From assembly GCA_016709725.1 (NCBI GenBank), contig JADJMG010000001.1, positions 310,001-374,000 of the forward strand: a stretch of 64,000 nt of DNA, read 5' to 3'. Below are positions 50,542-61,492 of the stretch, piece by piece; position 1 is the stretch's first letter, and each line of letters starts with the position of its first letter. Source of the DNA: Bacteroidota bacterium. GTDB lineage: Bacteria; Bacteroidota; Bacteroidia; AKYH767-A; OLB10. A model generated the notes under the pieces. That model was given only the letters and a program-made list of their open reading frames with translations. It was not told the DNA's origin and searched no databases. A program made the translations under genes and the position numbers.

Positions 50542-50582
50542 CAAACATTCAATTATTACTGGTAAACAGCCCTCTTAATTCC

Positions 50583-52758
50583 TTAACGAATTATTTTCAT
50601 TTCTTTCAACAAATGGCTTGCACCTCCAAATTTATCGAGGATAAATAAGGAGTAACGAATATCCACACAAATGGTACGTTGGAATTCGGGTTCAAAAGCA
50701 AAATCACTTGCAATAGCTTCCCAGTTACCATCAAATGCAGTTCCGATGAGCTCACCGTTACCATTGATAACAGGACTTCCAGAATTTCCTCCAGTGATAT
50801 CGTTATCCGTTAAAAAGCAGATATGTAACTCACCATCCTTATCGGCATACTGTCCAAAATCCTTCTTCTTCATCATGTCGATCAGTTTTACAGGAGCATC
50901 AAACTCAACATCACCAGGCGTATATTTTTCAATGACACCACGAGAAGTTGTAAATTCTTTAAAGAAAGTTGCATCTTTTCCATTATATGGCAACACACGT
51001 CCGTAAGTCATACGCATGGTTCCATTCGCATCAGGATTATTAAGTGCGTTTGGACTCATCTCCAAAATACCGGCTTGATACAAACGATTTGCTTTTCCAA
51101 GCTGACCATTTAACTTCATCATTTGAGGTTGCATTTTCTTCGTCACCTCTGTTAAATAGCCATTCGTTACTGCATAGATTGGATCTTTTTGCAATTTCTT
51201 TAACGAAGGAGACTTTAAAAATTTAGCCATTTTCTCTTGGCTTACAAATACAGACTTCTTCCACATCGCTTCTGCCATGGCATTGTAATCCTTATTATGT
51301 TTCGCAGCCAAATCTGTTAAACTCTTAGGCAATGCAGCATTGTCTAAATCCTCCACTAAGTGCATCAATACCGAAGCCAAAACCTTTCTTCTCGATAGGC
51401 TCATAAAATTCTTTGAAGTCTTTGTCTAAATCTGCAGCCATTTCTGATGCTGCTTTCTTTACCTCTTCCTTCTTCGATTTATCCATCATCAATGGTTCAA
51501 GAGCAGAAGCAGCCATGGCAAAATTCATCGGCTGCGAATTGCTAATTCCATCTTGAAGATACACGCCATACATTCCTACTTTAGCTACTTCCGCATAAGC
51601 TTCATTGTAATTATTAATTACGTTAGCATATTTCGCATTGTTGGTGTTTTTCACCCATGCAGCAAACTTATTCTCTTCAGCTTTTCTACGATCGTAGATA
51701 TTTAATTTCTTCAGGGCACTTGCTTCGCCCATGAATTTTTTCCAATAATTACTTAGTCCTGCATACTTATCAGCATACATCAACTTAATTTTGGGATCCT
51801 TGTGCATATAGGATTCGTAGATATCAAGAATATCACGACGTACTTTTACACGCATTGGGCGTTCCTTTTCAGAATAGAATTTAATTCCTTCGCTAAAAGT
51901 ACTACGTTGAGTACGTCCAGGATATCCTAAGATCATTGCATAACTTTTCTCTTGTGGACCTTGAATATTGATTGGGAAAAAATACTTTGGCGTATAAGGC
52001 TTATTTACTTTGTCGAATTTTGCAGGCTTGTTGTTTGCACCCGCATAAATTCTAAAAAGGCTAATGTCACAAGTGTGACGTGGCCATTCCCAGTTATCAG
52101 TTTCACCACCAAATTTTCCGATATTCTCAGGAGGCGTACCAACCAAACGGATATCTGTAAATACTTCATAATACATCGCCATGTAACGATTACCACTCCA
52201 GAAAGGAACTACTTCAATCACGTACATATCCTTATCATCACCGAGTGCTTCTTTTAATTTGGCAGCAACTGATTTCACCATGGCAGCAGCGGCTTTAGAT
52301 CTCGCGGCTTCATCGTCACCCGTAGGAAGACTATCCATAATCATTGAAGTAACATCTTCAATTTTAGAAAGCAATCCGATATTAAAATTAGCTGGACGCT
52401 CTTCCGCTTGAGATTTCGCCCAAAAACCGTTTGTTAAAATATTATCTTCATTGGTGCTTAGCTCTTGAATGGCTCCATAACCACAATGATGATTCGTTAA
52501 AAACAAACCTTCCTGAGAAATGATTTCTCCAGTACAGAACATGCGATTTTGCTTACTCATCAAACGCACGATGGCATCCTTAATGCAAGCTTTGTTGATA
52601 CTGTAAATATCCTCTGCAGTAAGTTTCAATCCACGTGCTTGCATTGAATCCTGCAATTGTGAAATCAAGAACAGAGGCCACATACCTTCATCGGCACTCG
52701 CCTGTTGTCCGAAACCAATCGCTAGAACTAGCAACAGACCAATTAATTTTTTCTTCAT
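50583..52758 (-). CDS. S46 family dipeptidyl-peptidase, DPP7-like (one frameshift in the sequence)
   Basis: A periplasmic serine exopeptidase that releases dipeptides. Frames 51325-52758 and 50583-51404 join into about 725 residues when one extra base (CC at 51383-51384) is removed. A signal peptide (1-22) precedes the catalytic-His segment LTNHHCGYG (88-95), the GGETDNWEWPRH segment and the serine motif ITGGNSGSPVINGNG. The residue that separates subtypes is Gly here (AFDGNWEA), as in DPP7, rather than the Arg of DPP11, so hydrophobic residues are the likely cleavage partners. A TTACTTTG -7-like element is at 52783-52790. It fits a peptide-feeding lifestyle. Confidence 0.92.
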
Positions 52759-52790
52759 TTTTATTTTTATTTATTCTCCTTGCAAAGTAA

Positions 52791-53188
52791 AGGATTTAAC
52801 CCTAGCGACACACTGCGGTTGGTCGAGAAAAACGGGGGGTTGGTCTAAAAGGAATTAAGAATTCCTTTGACGCGAAATGCGAATGATCACGAAATGCGAA
52901 AATAATGGCGAAATCACTGCTCCAAGCTCTTTAATATATCCAATACGCGAAATGCGAATTAACACGTCGCGAGGCTTCGCGATGCGAAAAAAAACGAAAA
53001 GTTTCCTTAACTAGATCTAAATAGCTAAATACACGAAATGCAAATAAACATAAAATGCCCAAAAAAGGGTAAAATGATTGCTTTGATCCTCGACAAATGG
53101 ACTAAATATGTGTTCTCGGCGCTATTTGGGAAAAAAAATTACGAGCCTCAACGTTAAAAATCCACCAACCCACTAATCCACCAATTGA
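52791..53188. repeat. Repeat-rich non-coding gap
   Basis: No gene is supported. It holds a 9-bp-arm hairpin AAAGGAATT/AATTCCTTT (52848-52868), several CGAAATGCGAA repeats (52870-53045) and TCGCGAGGCTTCGCGA copy 3 at 52967-52982 embedded in those repeats. Confidence 0.7.
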
Positions 53189-54450
53189 TCAGACGATGAT
53201 GCCGGCAATGGTGGCACTTAAGTACGAGGCTAAGGTGCCGCAGAAGAGGGCCTTGAGTCCGAGGCGGGCGAGGTCACCGCGACGGCCGGGAGCTAATTCT
53301 CCGATACCACCAATTTGCATTCCAACGCTAGAGAAATTTGCGAAAACACAGATGGCAATGGATACGATGAGTAATCCTATCTCTGTTAAAATAGGGACTG
53401 ATTTATTTGCTAAATTTTGAAAGGCAACAAATTCGTTAATGGTCAATTTTTGTCCAAGTAAGGTGGCTACATTATTCACATCTGCAACAGGTACGCCCAT
53501 CGCCCACGCCATCGGATAAAATATTTTTCCGAAGATCCAATTCAGTGACAAATCAAAATCAGGATTGAAGATATGTGCAATTTTTATCAAGGACCAATCG
53601 ATTAAAGAAATCAACGCGATAAATCCAATCAACATCGCGATTACATTCATGGCAATTTTAAATCCATCTCCAGCGCCGTGTGAAATTGCATCTACAACAT
53701 TGATGTAAGGACTTTTTACCTCGAGTTTTACATCACCCATCGTTTCACTTTCCTTGGTTTCCGGAAAAACAATTTTAGAAATGATAAGTGCTCCGGGTGC
53801 AGCCATCAAACTGGCAGCAATTAATTTTGGTGCGAGATCAAGTCCGGCAGCGGCTCCCATATTTACATACACCACCAAAATTCCGCCTGCAATACAGGCT
53901 AAACTTCCACTCATACTGGCGAGCAGTTCACTTTGTGTCATACCCGCGAGGTAAGGACGAATCATTACTTGCGCTTCCACTTGACCAACGAATGCACTAG
54001 CAACATTGCTCAACGCTTCCGCACCACTTACACGCATTATAAAATTCATGGCTTTCGCTATGACAGAAATTACTTTTTGCATAATTCCTGCGTGATATAA
54101 AATCGCAACTAATACGCAAACTAAAATAATGGTAGCAGTAACATTCAACGCGAAAACAAATCCACCAGCAGCATAATTAGCAACGGTACCATCAAATTGT
54201 ACAGCCGCTAAACCACCATACACAAAAGCGGCGCCGTTGCGAGCGAACATTTCAATTTTCTCCATGCCATGACCTATAGTCTGAAAAAAAGCGGTGACAG
54301 GAGGAATTTTCAATACTAGGATAGCGATAAAAGCTGGAGCATCAGCCCACTTAATACTAAACGAATATTTATTGCCTTTCGATTATTACTGGCTAATACA
54401 GCTAGACCAAGTATTAATACGATTCCAATTAAACCTGTGAAACGTTCCAT
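53189..54450 (-). CDS. nupC: Concentrative nucleoside transporter, NupC/CNT family (one frameshift in the sequence)
   Basis: An inner-membrane symporter for nucleosides. The open frame 53189-54313 lacks the usual N-terminus. Reading on, an ATG at 54450 (MERFTGLIGIVLILGLAVLA) joins it if one T is restored in the AAAA at 54329-54332 on the plus strand, giving LMLQLFIAILVLKIPPVTAFF. The full protein has about 420 residues, the family norm. CNT signatures are GMEKIEMFARNGAAFVYGGL, GQVEAQVMIRPYL and the later LGQKLTINEFVAF. The ion and nucleoside preferences cannot be read. Confidence 0.92.
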
Positions 54451-54820
54451 GGGGGAGTTGTTGGATTTTAGTTGTTAGTTGTTAGATTTTTGCTATTCTG
54501 ATAAAAAAGGTATGAACGCTTTGCTGATTTGCTCTTTGCCAATCCCCTACGAAAATAGTAATTCGGAGATACAAACTTCGATCATTCATTAATAATCTAC
54601 AAAAGTTGAATAGATCATTTACTTCGTTCATTAGCCTTTAATTGGATAAAATTAATAGTTAACCTGATTGGAATTTAATTCACGGGAAAACAAGCCAATA
54701 GCTTATAGCAAACAATTTTTTTATGGAGGCTAAATCCAAACTTTATATTCCACCGTAAATTCTTTTATAAAATCCTAAACCAGGTTTTTAAACAACCACT
54801 AACCTTTAAATTAAACGCAC
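54451..54820. other. AT-rich intergenic region, nothing recognised
   Basis: These 370 bp separate the divergent nupC and DUF4394 genes. A TAACCTTTA just before the second gene is one base from TAnnTTTG and may be its promoter. No repeat, RNA gene or ORF stands out. Confidence 0.5.
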
Positions 54821-56392
54821 ATGAAAAAAATCATTCATTACGCTCTGGGGGCAAGCCTCCTCATGATTACAGTTTCATCCTGTAAAAAAGATCAATCTGA
54901 AGATGCAGCTCCTGCATCCACAACAACCGAAAGTCAACGTTTTGGCGGATGGGGAAGATCGAATTCCGACTTCTATGCATTAGCCAATGGGACACAGCTT
55001 GACAAGTTCAATTCTAACAGATGTAACCATCATTCGCCATCGCCTATAAACTCAGCAATGATTACCGGATTGCAATCGGGTGAAACGATACTTGGCATCG
55101 ACTTTCGTCCGGCCACAGGTCAGCTGTATGGTTTAGGAAGTACAAGCCGTATTTATGTAATTAATCCGATGACCGGTGCAGCAAGAATGATTGGTGCAAC
55201 CCCCTTCACTCCTGCACTCACGGGAACCATTGCAGCATTTGATTTTAACCCAACGGTTGACCGAATTAGAGTTGTGACAAACACCGGACAAAATTTTAGA
55301 TTGAACCCTGAAACAGGTGGCTTAGCATTCACCGATGGAAGTATTAACGGACAATCAGGTGCTATGATTTCTGCAGTTGCTTATTCTGATAATTTTGCTG
55401 GAGCAACCACCACTACATTATACGATATCGATCCTGTTTCTGATAAATTATACAAACAAGATCCTCCCAATGCAGGAACTTTAGTTACCATCGGTTCATT
55501 AAATTTAGATGTGCAGGGTGAAGGTGGTTTCGATATTTCTCCCAAAGGAAATGCATTAGGTATTTTTAAAGTAAATAATGTTTCTACTTTATTTGAAGTA
55601 GATTTATCGACAGGAGATGCGGATGTTAAAGCTACTTTTTCTACTAATTATACCGCGATTGCAATACCTACTTCTTCAGTGGCCTATGCCGTTACTTCAA
55701 CGAATGATTTATTAATCTTTGGACTCCAATACGGCGGATTTGGTGGTGGTAATTCCAACGGAGCTATCACAAAACCAATTACTGGACTCCAAGCAGGTGA
55801 AACTATTAAAGGAATTGATATGCGTCCGATTAATGGACAATTGTATGCGTTAGGCAGTAACAATAATCTTTATACGATTAACTCTTCATCCGGATTAGCA
55901 ACACTTGCTTTTACATTGAGCGCAGCTATACCGGGCACTACCTTTGGTTTCGATTTTAATCCGTTGGTAGATCGCATCCGTATTGTTAGCAACACAGGCG
56001 CTAATAGAAGAGTGAATCCAAATGATGGTATTGTAACAGTAGATAGCAGTTTGAATCCAGGATCACCCGTAGTAACAGCAGCTGCTTACACTAACAATTT
56101 TGCAGGCACTACGGCGACTACACTCTTTGCGATTGATCACAATAATAATAAGCTCTATCAGGTAAACCCACCCAATGCTGGTACACTCGTATCGGTTGGA
56201 AACTTGTGGGTTGATGTTCCTGCTGAAAATGGTTTTGATATTGGTGGAACAAGTAACAATGCTTACGCCGTATTTAAGTCAGGTAACAAAACAAACATTT
56301 ACAGAATTAGTACGACAACAGGACATGCATTCAAGACAGGAAGTTTAGGGAATGCAGTGATTAATGGTTTTGCAGTAGGGTTAGGTTTTTAA
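54821..56392 (+). CDS. DUF4394 lipoprotein, two repeats
   Basis: A lipoprotein signal (MKKIIHYALGASLLMITVSS then CKK, lipidated Cys 21) is followed by two tandem DUF4394 units (about 45-285 and 290-520). Each contains GID.RP..GQLY.LGS, D(F)NP.VDRIR(I/V)V(S/T)NTG and DKLY...PPNAGTLV. The domain looks like a beta-propeller. The protein has no known activity and would sit on the periplasmic or outer face. A bidirectional terminator follows the stop. Confidence 0.88.
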   Translation: MKKIIHYALGASLLMITVSSCKKDQSEDAAPASTTTESQRFGGWGRSNSDFYALANGTQLDKFNSNRCNHHSPSPINSAMITGLQSGETILGIDFRPATGQLYGLGSTSRIYVINPMTGAARMIGATPFTPALTGTIAAFDFNPTVDRIRVVTNTGQNFRLNPETGGLAFTDGSINGQSGAMISAVAYSDNFAGATTTTLYDIDPVSDKLYKQDPPNAGTLVTIGSLNLDVQGEGGFDISPKGNALGIFKVNNVSTLFEVDLSTGDADVKATFSTNYTAIAIPTSSVAYAVTSTNDLLIFGLQYGGFGGGNSNGAITKPITGLQAGETIKGIDMRPINGQLYALGSNNNLYTINSSSGLATLAFTLSAAIPGTTFGFDFNPLVDRIRIVSNTGANRRVNPNDGIVTVDSSLNPGSPVVTAAAYTNNFAGTTATTLFAIDHNNNKLYQVNPPNAGTLVSVGNLWVDVPAENGFDIGGTSNNAYAVFKSGNKTNIYRISTTTGHAFKTGSLGNAVINGFAVGLGF

Positions 56393-56402
56393 TTCTTTGC
56401 TT

Positions 56403-56437
56403 AAAAAAAACTCCAGCAAATTGCTGGAGTTTTTTTT
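56403..56437. terminator. Bidirectional intrinsic terminator
   Basis: Perfect 17-bp arms (eight A, CTCCAGCAA / TTGCTGGAG, eight T) around one base lie between the convergent DUF4394 and infB genes. A T-run follows the stem on both strands. Confidence 0.9.
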
Positions 56438-56479
56438 GATTTTGATTTCAGATTTTATCTAACATCTAAAGACTAACAA

Positions 56480-59400
56480 CTAAGCTAGCGTCCGTTTCAC
56501 CGCTACATTCTCGTATCCTTCGATATTATCACCGACACGAACATCATTGTAGTTCGAAATACTTAATCCGCATTCCATACCGGCTTGAACATCTTTCGCA
56601 TCGTCTTTGAAACGTTTCAATGATGACAATTCACCAGAGTGTACAACGATACCATCACGGATAATTCGGATTTTTGTATTACGATTGACTTTACCATCGG
56701 TAACCATACAACCTGCAACGGTTCCCACTTTCGGGATCTTGAATACTTCACGTACTTCAACGTTACATACAATCTTCTCTTCGAAGTCAGGCGCTAACAT
56801 ACCTTCCATAGCGGCTTTCACTTCGTTGATGGCATTGTAAATAATGGAATACAAGCGTACATCAATTTCTTCTTGTTCTGCTAAACGTCGAGCAGATACA
56901 CTGGGTCGAACTTGGAATCCGATGATGATTGCATTGGATGCACTTGCCAACATCACATCAGACTCAGAAATTTGTCCAACACCTTTCAAAAGAACATTCA
57001 CTTGAATTTCTCCAGTAGAAAGTTTCAATAATGAATCGGCTAATGCTTCAACAGATCCATCCACGTCACCTTTTACGATTACGTTTAACTCCTTAAAGTT
57101 ACCAATCGCCAATCGACGACCGATCTCATCCAATGTAATATGTTTATGTGTACGAATTCCTTGCTCACGTTGTAATTGCAAACGCTTGTTGGCGATTTCA
57201 CGTGCTTCACGTTCATCTTCCATCACGTTAAATTGATCACCTGCTTGAACAGCTCCTGACATTCCTAAAATCATAGTAGGTGCCGATGGGCCTGCTTCTT
57301 TGATACGCTGTCCACGCTCATTGAACATCGCTTTTACACGACCACTATGTGTTCCTGCTAGCACCACATCGCCTGTTCTAAGCGTTCCGGTTTGAACCAA
57401 TATAGTTGTTACATAACCACGACCCTTATCGAGCGAAGATTCAATAACGGTTCCTTTTGCTAATCGATCTGGATTTGCTTTTAGATCTAACAATTCAGCT
57501 TCTAATAAAACGCGATCTAATAATTTATCGATATTCAATCCTTTCTTCGCAGAGATATCTTGGCTTTGGTATTTACCACCCCAGTCCTCCACCAAGAAAT
57601 TCATGGCTGCTAATTGTTCTTTGATTTTTTCTGGATTCGCATCGGGCTTATCCACTTTATTGATAGCAAAAACGATAGGCACACCAGCTGCTTGAGCGTG
57701 ATTGATTGCTTCTTTTGTTTGAGGCATCACACTATCATCTGCAGAAATTACGATGATGGCAACGTCCGTTACTTTTGCTCCACGAGCACGCATGGCAGTA
57801 AACGCTTCGTGACCTGGAGTATCTAAGAAAGTAATTTTTCTTCCATCTTCCAACGTCACTTCATAAGCACCGATATGCTGTGTAATTCCTCCTGCTTCAC
57901 CGGCGATTACATTGGCTTTACGCACATAATCCAACAACGATGTTTTACCGTGATCGACGTGACCCATTACGGTAACGATCGGTGCACGAGGTTGTAAATC
58001 TTCGTCAGCATCTACTTCATCTACGATCGAATCTTGTACATCTGCAGAAACAAATTCCACTGTAAAACCAAACTCTTCGGCTACTACTGTAATCGTTTCG
58101 GCATCGAGACGTTGATTGATAGACACAAACAATCCAAGGCTCATACAAGTAGATATTACTTGATTCACCTGTATATTCATCAACTTCGCTAACTCATTCG
58201 CAGATACGAACTCCGTTACCTTAATTACTTTTTCTGATTCTTGCTCAGCGAGTGCTTCCTGACGTTGTGCGTGTAAGTCACGTTTTTCACGACGCATTTT
58301 AGAAGACTTCGACTTCCCACTTCCGCTCAAACGAGCAAGAGTCGCTTTAATCTGATCTTGAATTTCTTTATCGGTTGGTTCCACTTTAGGAGCTGCTGGA
58401 CCGGTACCTCTACGTCCGGGACCACTTGGTCCACCGGGACGACGAGGTCCACCTGCTTGTTGTGGTCCACCAGGTCCACGACGAGGACCACCTTGTCCAC
58501 CGGGGCCACCACCTTGTCCAGGAGGACGAGCTTGCCCAGGAGTACGAGGACCACCTGCATTAGTACCTGTTCCGCCTTTGTCTTTACGCTTACGCTTGCG
58601 CTTATCGCCATCCACATTCGAAGAAGAAGCCACTGGCTTTTTCTTGGGAGGATCAACTGGAAGTTGAATCTTTCCTAAAATATTTGGACCCGTTAATTTT
58701 TCAAATTTAACGCTAATATGTTCTGGTGGTGCCGTAGGTGTTGGAGGTGTATCCTCTTTCTTCGCAACAACATCTACTTTCTTTTCTTCAACTTTATTTT
58801 CTTTCTTCCCTACGTGCTTCTCTTCCCGCTTCTCTTCTTTCTTCTCAACTTTCTTCTCACTCTTCTTTTCTTCAGGAGCTTTAGCGGTCGGAGCTTCCAC
58901 TACTTTTTTCTCTTCTGCTTTTTTCTCAACGATGGGCTCAACAACTTCGGCCTTTGATTCTTTCTTTTCTTTCGCTGCCTTTGCTTCCTTATCGGCTTTT
59001 ACTTTTTCAGCTTCAGCTAAATCATCTTCTTTCTTCTTCGCCGTTTTTTTCTTTGCATCTTCCGCGGCTAATGCTTCCGCTTCTTCTTTCTTCTTCGCAG
59101 TTTTCTTTTTAGCGCCTGCATCGAGATCAATTTTTCCTAAAATTTTTGGAGAATCGATTCCAGATTTCGCTTTTATCACTTCGGGCTCAGCAGGAGTTTC
59201 TTCTTCCTTCTTAGCCTTTACTGTTTTCTTCGCTGTTTTAGAAGCCGATTGTTTAATCGCTTCCAAGCTTGCTTTTAAACTATCATCGTTATCCGGTTCC
59301 ACATCAGCAACGCGCGATTCTTCTCGAGTTGTTTTTGTCTCGATGGTAATGGTATCGCGCTTTAGTTTCTCACGAGTAATTTCCTGCGCTTCTGACTTCA

Positions 59401-59578
59401 CCAATTTATCTGGTGCGTATTTCTCTTGTAACATGCCATAGACTTGCACAGAAATCTTAGTGTTGGGGCTGCTATCAACCACCACACCTTTCGATTCAAG
59501 GAATTCTACCACGTGTTGCAAGCCAACGTTTAACTCTTTGGCTACTTTAATGAGGCGCAATGTTTTTTCTTCGGACAT
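56480..59578 (-). CDS. infB: Translation initiation factor IF-2
   Basis: Delivers initiator tRNA to the 30S subunit. The 1032 residues start with a short IF2-N-like part (1-50), followed by a long Lys/Glu/Ala-rich stretch (about 100-270) and a Gly/Pro/Arg-rich stretch (about 330-400). The GTPase domain begins near 535 with GHVDHGKTSLLD, DTPGHEAF and NKVDKPDANPE. The C2 domain ends near 1030. The highly charged N-terminus is typical of Bacteroidota IF-2. It is the third gene of the rimP-nusA-infB operon, 150 nt after nusA. Confidence 0.97.
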   Translation of the reverse strand: MSEEKTLRLIKVAKELNVGLQHVVEFLESKGVVVDSSPNTKISVQVYGMLQEKYAPDKLVKSEAQEITREKLKRDTITIETKTTREESRVADVEPDNDDSLKASLEAIKQSASKTAKKTVKAKKEEETPAEPEVIKAKSGIDSPKILGKIDLDAGAKKKTAKKKEEAEALAAEDAKKKTAKKKEDDLAEAEKVKADKEAKAAKEKKESKAEVVEPIVEKKAEEKKVVEAPTAKAPEEKKSEKKVEKKEEKREEKHVGKKENKVEEKKVDVVAKKEDTPPTPTAPPEHISVKFEKLTGPNILGKIQLPVDPPKKKPVASSSNVDGDKRKRKRKDKGGTGTNAGGPRTPGQARPPGQGGGPGGQGGPRRGPGGPQQAGGPRRPGGPSGPGRRGTGPAAPKVEPTDKEIQDQIKATLARLSGSGKSKSSKMRREKRDLHAQRQEALAEQESEKVIKVTEFVSANELAKLMNIQVNQVISTCMSLGLFVSINQRLDAETITVVAEEFGFTVEFVSADVQDSIVDEVDADEDLQPRAPIVTVMGHVDHGKTSLLDYVRKANVIAGEAGGITQHIGAYEVTLEDGRKITFLDTPGHEAFTAMRARGAKVTDVAIIVISADDSVMPQTKEAINHAQAAGVPIVFAINKVDKPDANPEKIKEQLAAMNFLVEDWGGKYQSQDISAKKGLNIDKLLDRVLLEAELLDLKANPDRLAKGTVIESSLDKGRGYVTTILVQTGTLRTGDVVLAGTHSGRVKAMFNERGQRIKEAGPSAPTMILGMSGAVQAGDQFNVMEDEREAREIANKRLQLQREQGIRTHKHITLDEIGRRLAIGNFKELNVIVKGDVDGSVEALADSLLKLSTGEIQVNVLLKGVGQISESDVMLASASNAIIIGFQVRPSVSARRLAEQEEIDVRLYSIIYNAINEVKAAMEGMLAPDFEEKIVCNVEVREVFKIPKVGTVAGCMVTDGKVNRNTKIRIIRDGIVVHSGELSSLKRFKDDAKDVQAGMECGLSISNYNDVRVGDNIEGYENVAVKRTLA

Positions 59579-59728
59579 CTACTATTTTTAATTGTTTTCC
59601 GGTTAGGATTAGGTAATACTATTTCAACAATTCATGCTTTCCATTTTTAATTGATCATCCTTTTTCGATTTCAATAGTTGACTAAACATTCATTATTGAG
59701 AGTGGAATAATTCCACTTCAATTTATTA

Positions 59729-60964
59729 TTATTCAAACTCAGTGCGAAGAATTCTTACCACTTCGCGGATGGTTTCTTCTTCTAAGTCAGTACGCTTTAC
59801 TAAATCATCAACAGTCACAGCCAACACTGACTTCGCAGTATCGCAACCAATTGACTTCAACTCTTCGATGATCCATGCATCAATTTCATCTGCAAATTCA
59901 TCTAAATCTACATCTTCGTCTTCGTCTTCAGAATCACGATACACATCAATTTCATAGCCTGATAATTTACCTGCTAACTTAATATTATGTCCGCCTTTAC
60001 CAATTGCCAATGAAACCTGATCGGGCTTCATGAATACCGACGCACGACGCGTTTCTTCGTCTAACTTGATTGATGTAATTTTTGCTGGACTTAAAGCACG
60101 TGTAATGTATAATTGAATATTGTTGGTATAATTAATTACATCAATATTTTCATTGCGCAATTCTCTCACGATTCCATGAATACGTGATCCTTTCATTCCC
60201 ACACAAGCTCCAACCGGATCGATACGATCGTCGTAACTTTCAACAGCTACCTTAGCACGCTCACCGGGTTCACGAACAATATTTTTGATGGTGATTAATC
60301 CATCAAACACCTCTGGAACTTCTTGTTCAAACAAACGCTCAAGGAATACGGGAGAGGTACGAGAAAGAATAATTTTCGGACTTGCATTTAACATTTCAAC
60401 ACGTAACACTACAGCACGTACGGTGTCGCCTTTCTTGAAAAAATCAGCAGGGATGGTTTCACTTTTCAGTAATACCAATTCATTGCCTTCATCATCCAAC
60501 ACCAATATTTCTTTTTTCCAGATTTGATAAACTTCACCGGTGATGATCTCACCTACTCTGTCTTTATACTTGCGGTAAATACCATCTTTCTCCAATTCAG
60601 AAATTCGAGAAACCAAATTCTGACGCAATGCTAAAACAGCACGACGACCAAAATCTCCTAAGCGAACTGTCTCTGTCAATTCTTCACCCACTTCAAAATC
60701 GGGTTCGATTTTAATAGCATCTGAATAAGCGATCTCGAGTGCGTCATCTTCAACCATTCCATCTTCCACAATCATTCGATTGCGATAGATTTCAAGATCT
60801 CCTTTGTCGAGGTTGATGATCACGTCAAAGTTATCAGCTGTGCCGTATTTTTTTCTCATCGTAGACTTAATAACATCTTCGAGGATACTCATCATCGTAG
60901 CCTTGTCAATATTTTTTACTTCTTTAAACTCTGAGAAGGATTCAATTAATACCTGATGGTCCAT
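59729..60964 (-). CDS. nusA: Transcription termination/antitermination factor NusA
   Basis: Binds RNA polymerase and controls pausing, termination and antitermination. The 411-residue form has the N-terminal polymerase-binding domain (1-125), an S1 domain (about 130-205), two KH domains (about 225-370, with ACVGMKGSRIHGIVREL and LAIGKGGHNIKLA) and a short acidic C-terminal helical part. It lacks the second acidic repeat of E. coli NusA, as is usual in this phylum. It begins 5 nt after rimP, so the two are tightly coupled. Confidence 0.97.
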   Translation of the reverse strand: MDHQVLIESFSEFKEVKNIDKATMMSILEDVIKSTMRKKYGTADNFDVIINLDKGDLEIYRNRMIVEDGMVEDDALEIAYSDAIKIEPDFEVGEELTETVRLGDFGRRAVLALRQNLVSRISELEKDGIYRKYKDRVGEIITGEVYQIWKKEILVLDDEGNELVLLKSETIPADFFKKGDTVRAVVLRVEMLNASPKIILSRTSPVFLERLFEQEVPEVFDGLITIKNIVREPGERAKVAVESYDDRIDPVGACVGMKGSRIHGIVRELRNENIDVINYTNNIQLYITRALSPAKITSIKLDEETRRASVFMKPDQVSLAIGKGGHNIKLAGKLSGYEIDVYRDSEDEDEDVDLDEFADEIDAWIIEELKSIGCDTAKSVLAVTVDDLVKRTDLEEETIREVVRILRTEFE

Positions 60965-60969
60965 TGGAC

Positions 60970-61440
60970 TTATTTGAATTTATAGTTAATAATCAATTTT
61001 GCTTCTTTGATGTCGGCAAACGCAATTTTATGCTCGACTTCAGTAATTATTTTCTTCTTATTTTCTTTTCTCGACTTGGTTTCAAGCAACTCTATCCCAT
61101 CTTCCTCCACACGTTGCAAGATACCTTTTAACTCAATTCCGTCAACCCTTACCACACGAAGTTCTTTACCGATACGACGATGATATTGTTGAGGAACCAT
61201 GAGCGGAGAATCCATCCCGGGGCTTCCCACTTCCACCTCATGCTTTTCTAAAAAACCACTTTCTTCAAAATGATTTAAGATAAATCGCGTTAAGGCAGAA
61301 CACTCATCTAAGGTCACTCCTGTCATCTTATCGATGGATACAGAAAGTTTATTCGTAGATAATTTCACATCCACCAAGAAACAATCCGACTCCTGTAAGT
61401 ACGTCTGAACTAATCCTCTTATGTCTTCTTTCACAACCAT
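60970..61440 (-). CDS. rimP: Ribosome maturation factor RimP
   Basis: Helps 30S subunit assembly. The 156 residues show the two-domain RimP pattern: an alpha-beta N-terminal domain with FLVDVKLSTNKLSVSIDKMTGVTLDECSAL split by short loops, then the VEVGSPGMDSPL signature and a small beta barrel. It heads the rimP-nusA-infB operon. The mRNA leader carries a hairpin (61453-61472). Confidence 0.95.
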   Translation of the reverse strand: MVVKEDIRGLVQTYLQESDCFLVDVKLSTNKLSVSIDKMTGVTLDECSALTRFILNHFEESGFLEKHEVEVGSPGMDSPLMVPQQYHRRIGKELRVVRVDGIELKGILQRVEEDGIELLETKSRKENKKKIITEVEHKIAFADIKEAKLIINYKFK

Positions 61441-61452
61441 TTGATAATAAAA

Positions 61453-61472
61453 GAGGGGACTCAGGTCCCCTC
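61453..61472 (-). promoter_or_regulatory. Terminator-like leader hairpin of the rimP-nusA-infB operon
   Basis: On the minus strand GAGGGGAC-CTGA-GTCCCCTC forms an 8-bp GC-rich stem with a 4-nt loop. It is followed by TTTTATTATC and then the rimP ATG at 61440. It lies between the predicted transcription start (about 61480) and the start codon, so it would act as an attenuator or translational hairpin. Confidence 0.6.
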
Positions 61473-61484
61473 ATTCTACTGCTG

Positions 61485-61492
61485 CAAATATA
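61485..61492 (-). promoter_or_regulatory. Promoter of the rimP-nusA-infB operon
   Basis: TATATTTG on the minus strand with TTG at 61512-61514, 19 nt further upstream, is a full -33/-7 match. Confidence 0.6.

Noticed and set aside
58932..59441. Long plus-strand ORF opposite infB
   Set aside because: The Ser/Phe-rich translation is the mirror of the Lys/Glu-rich infB N-terminus.
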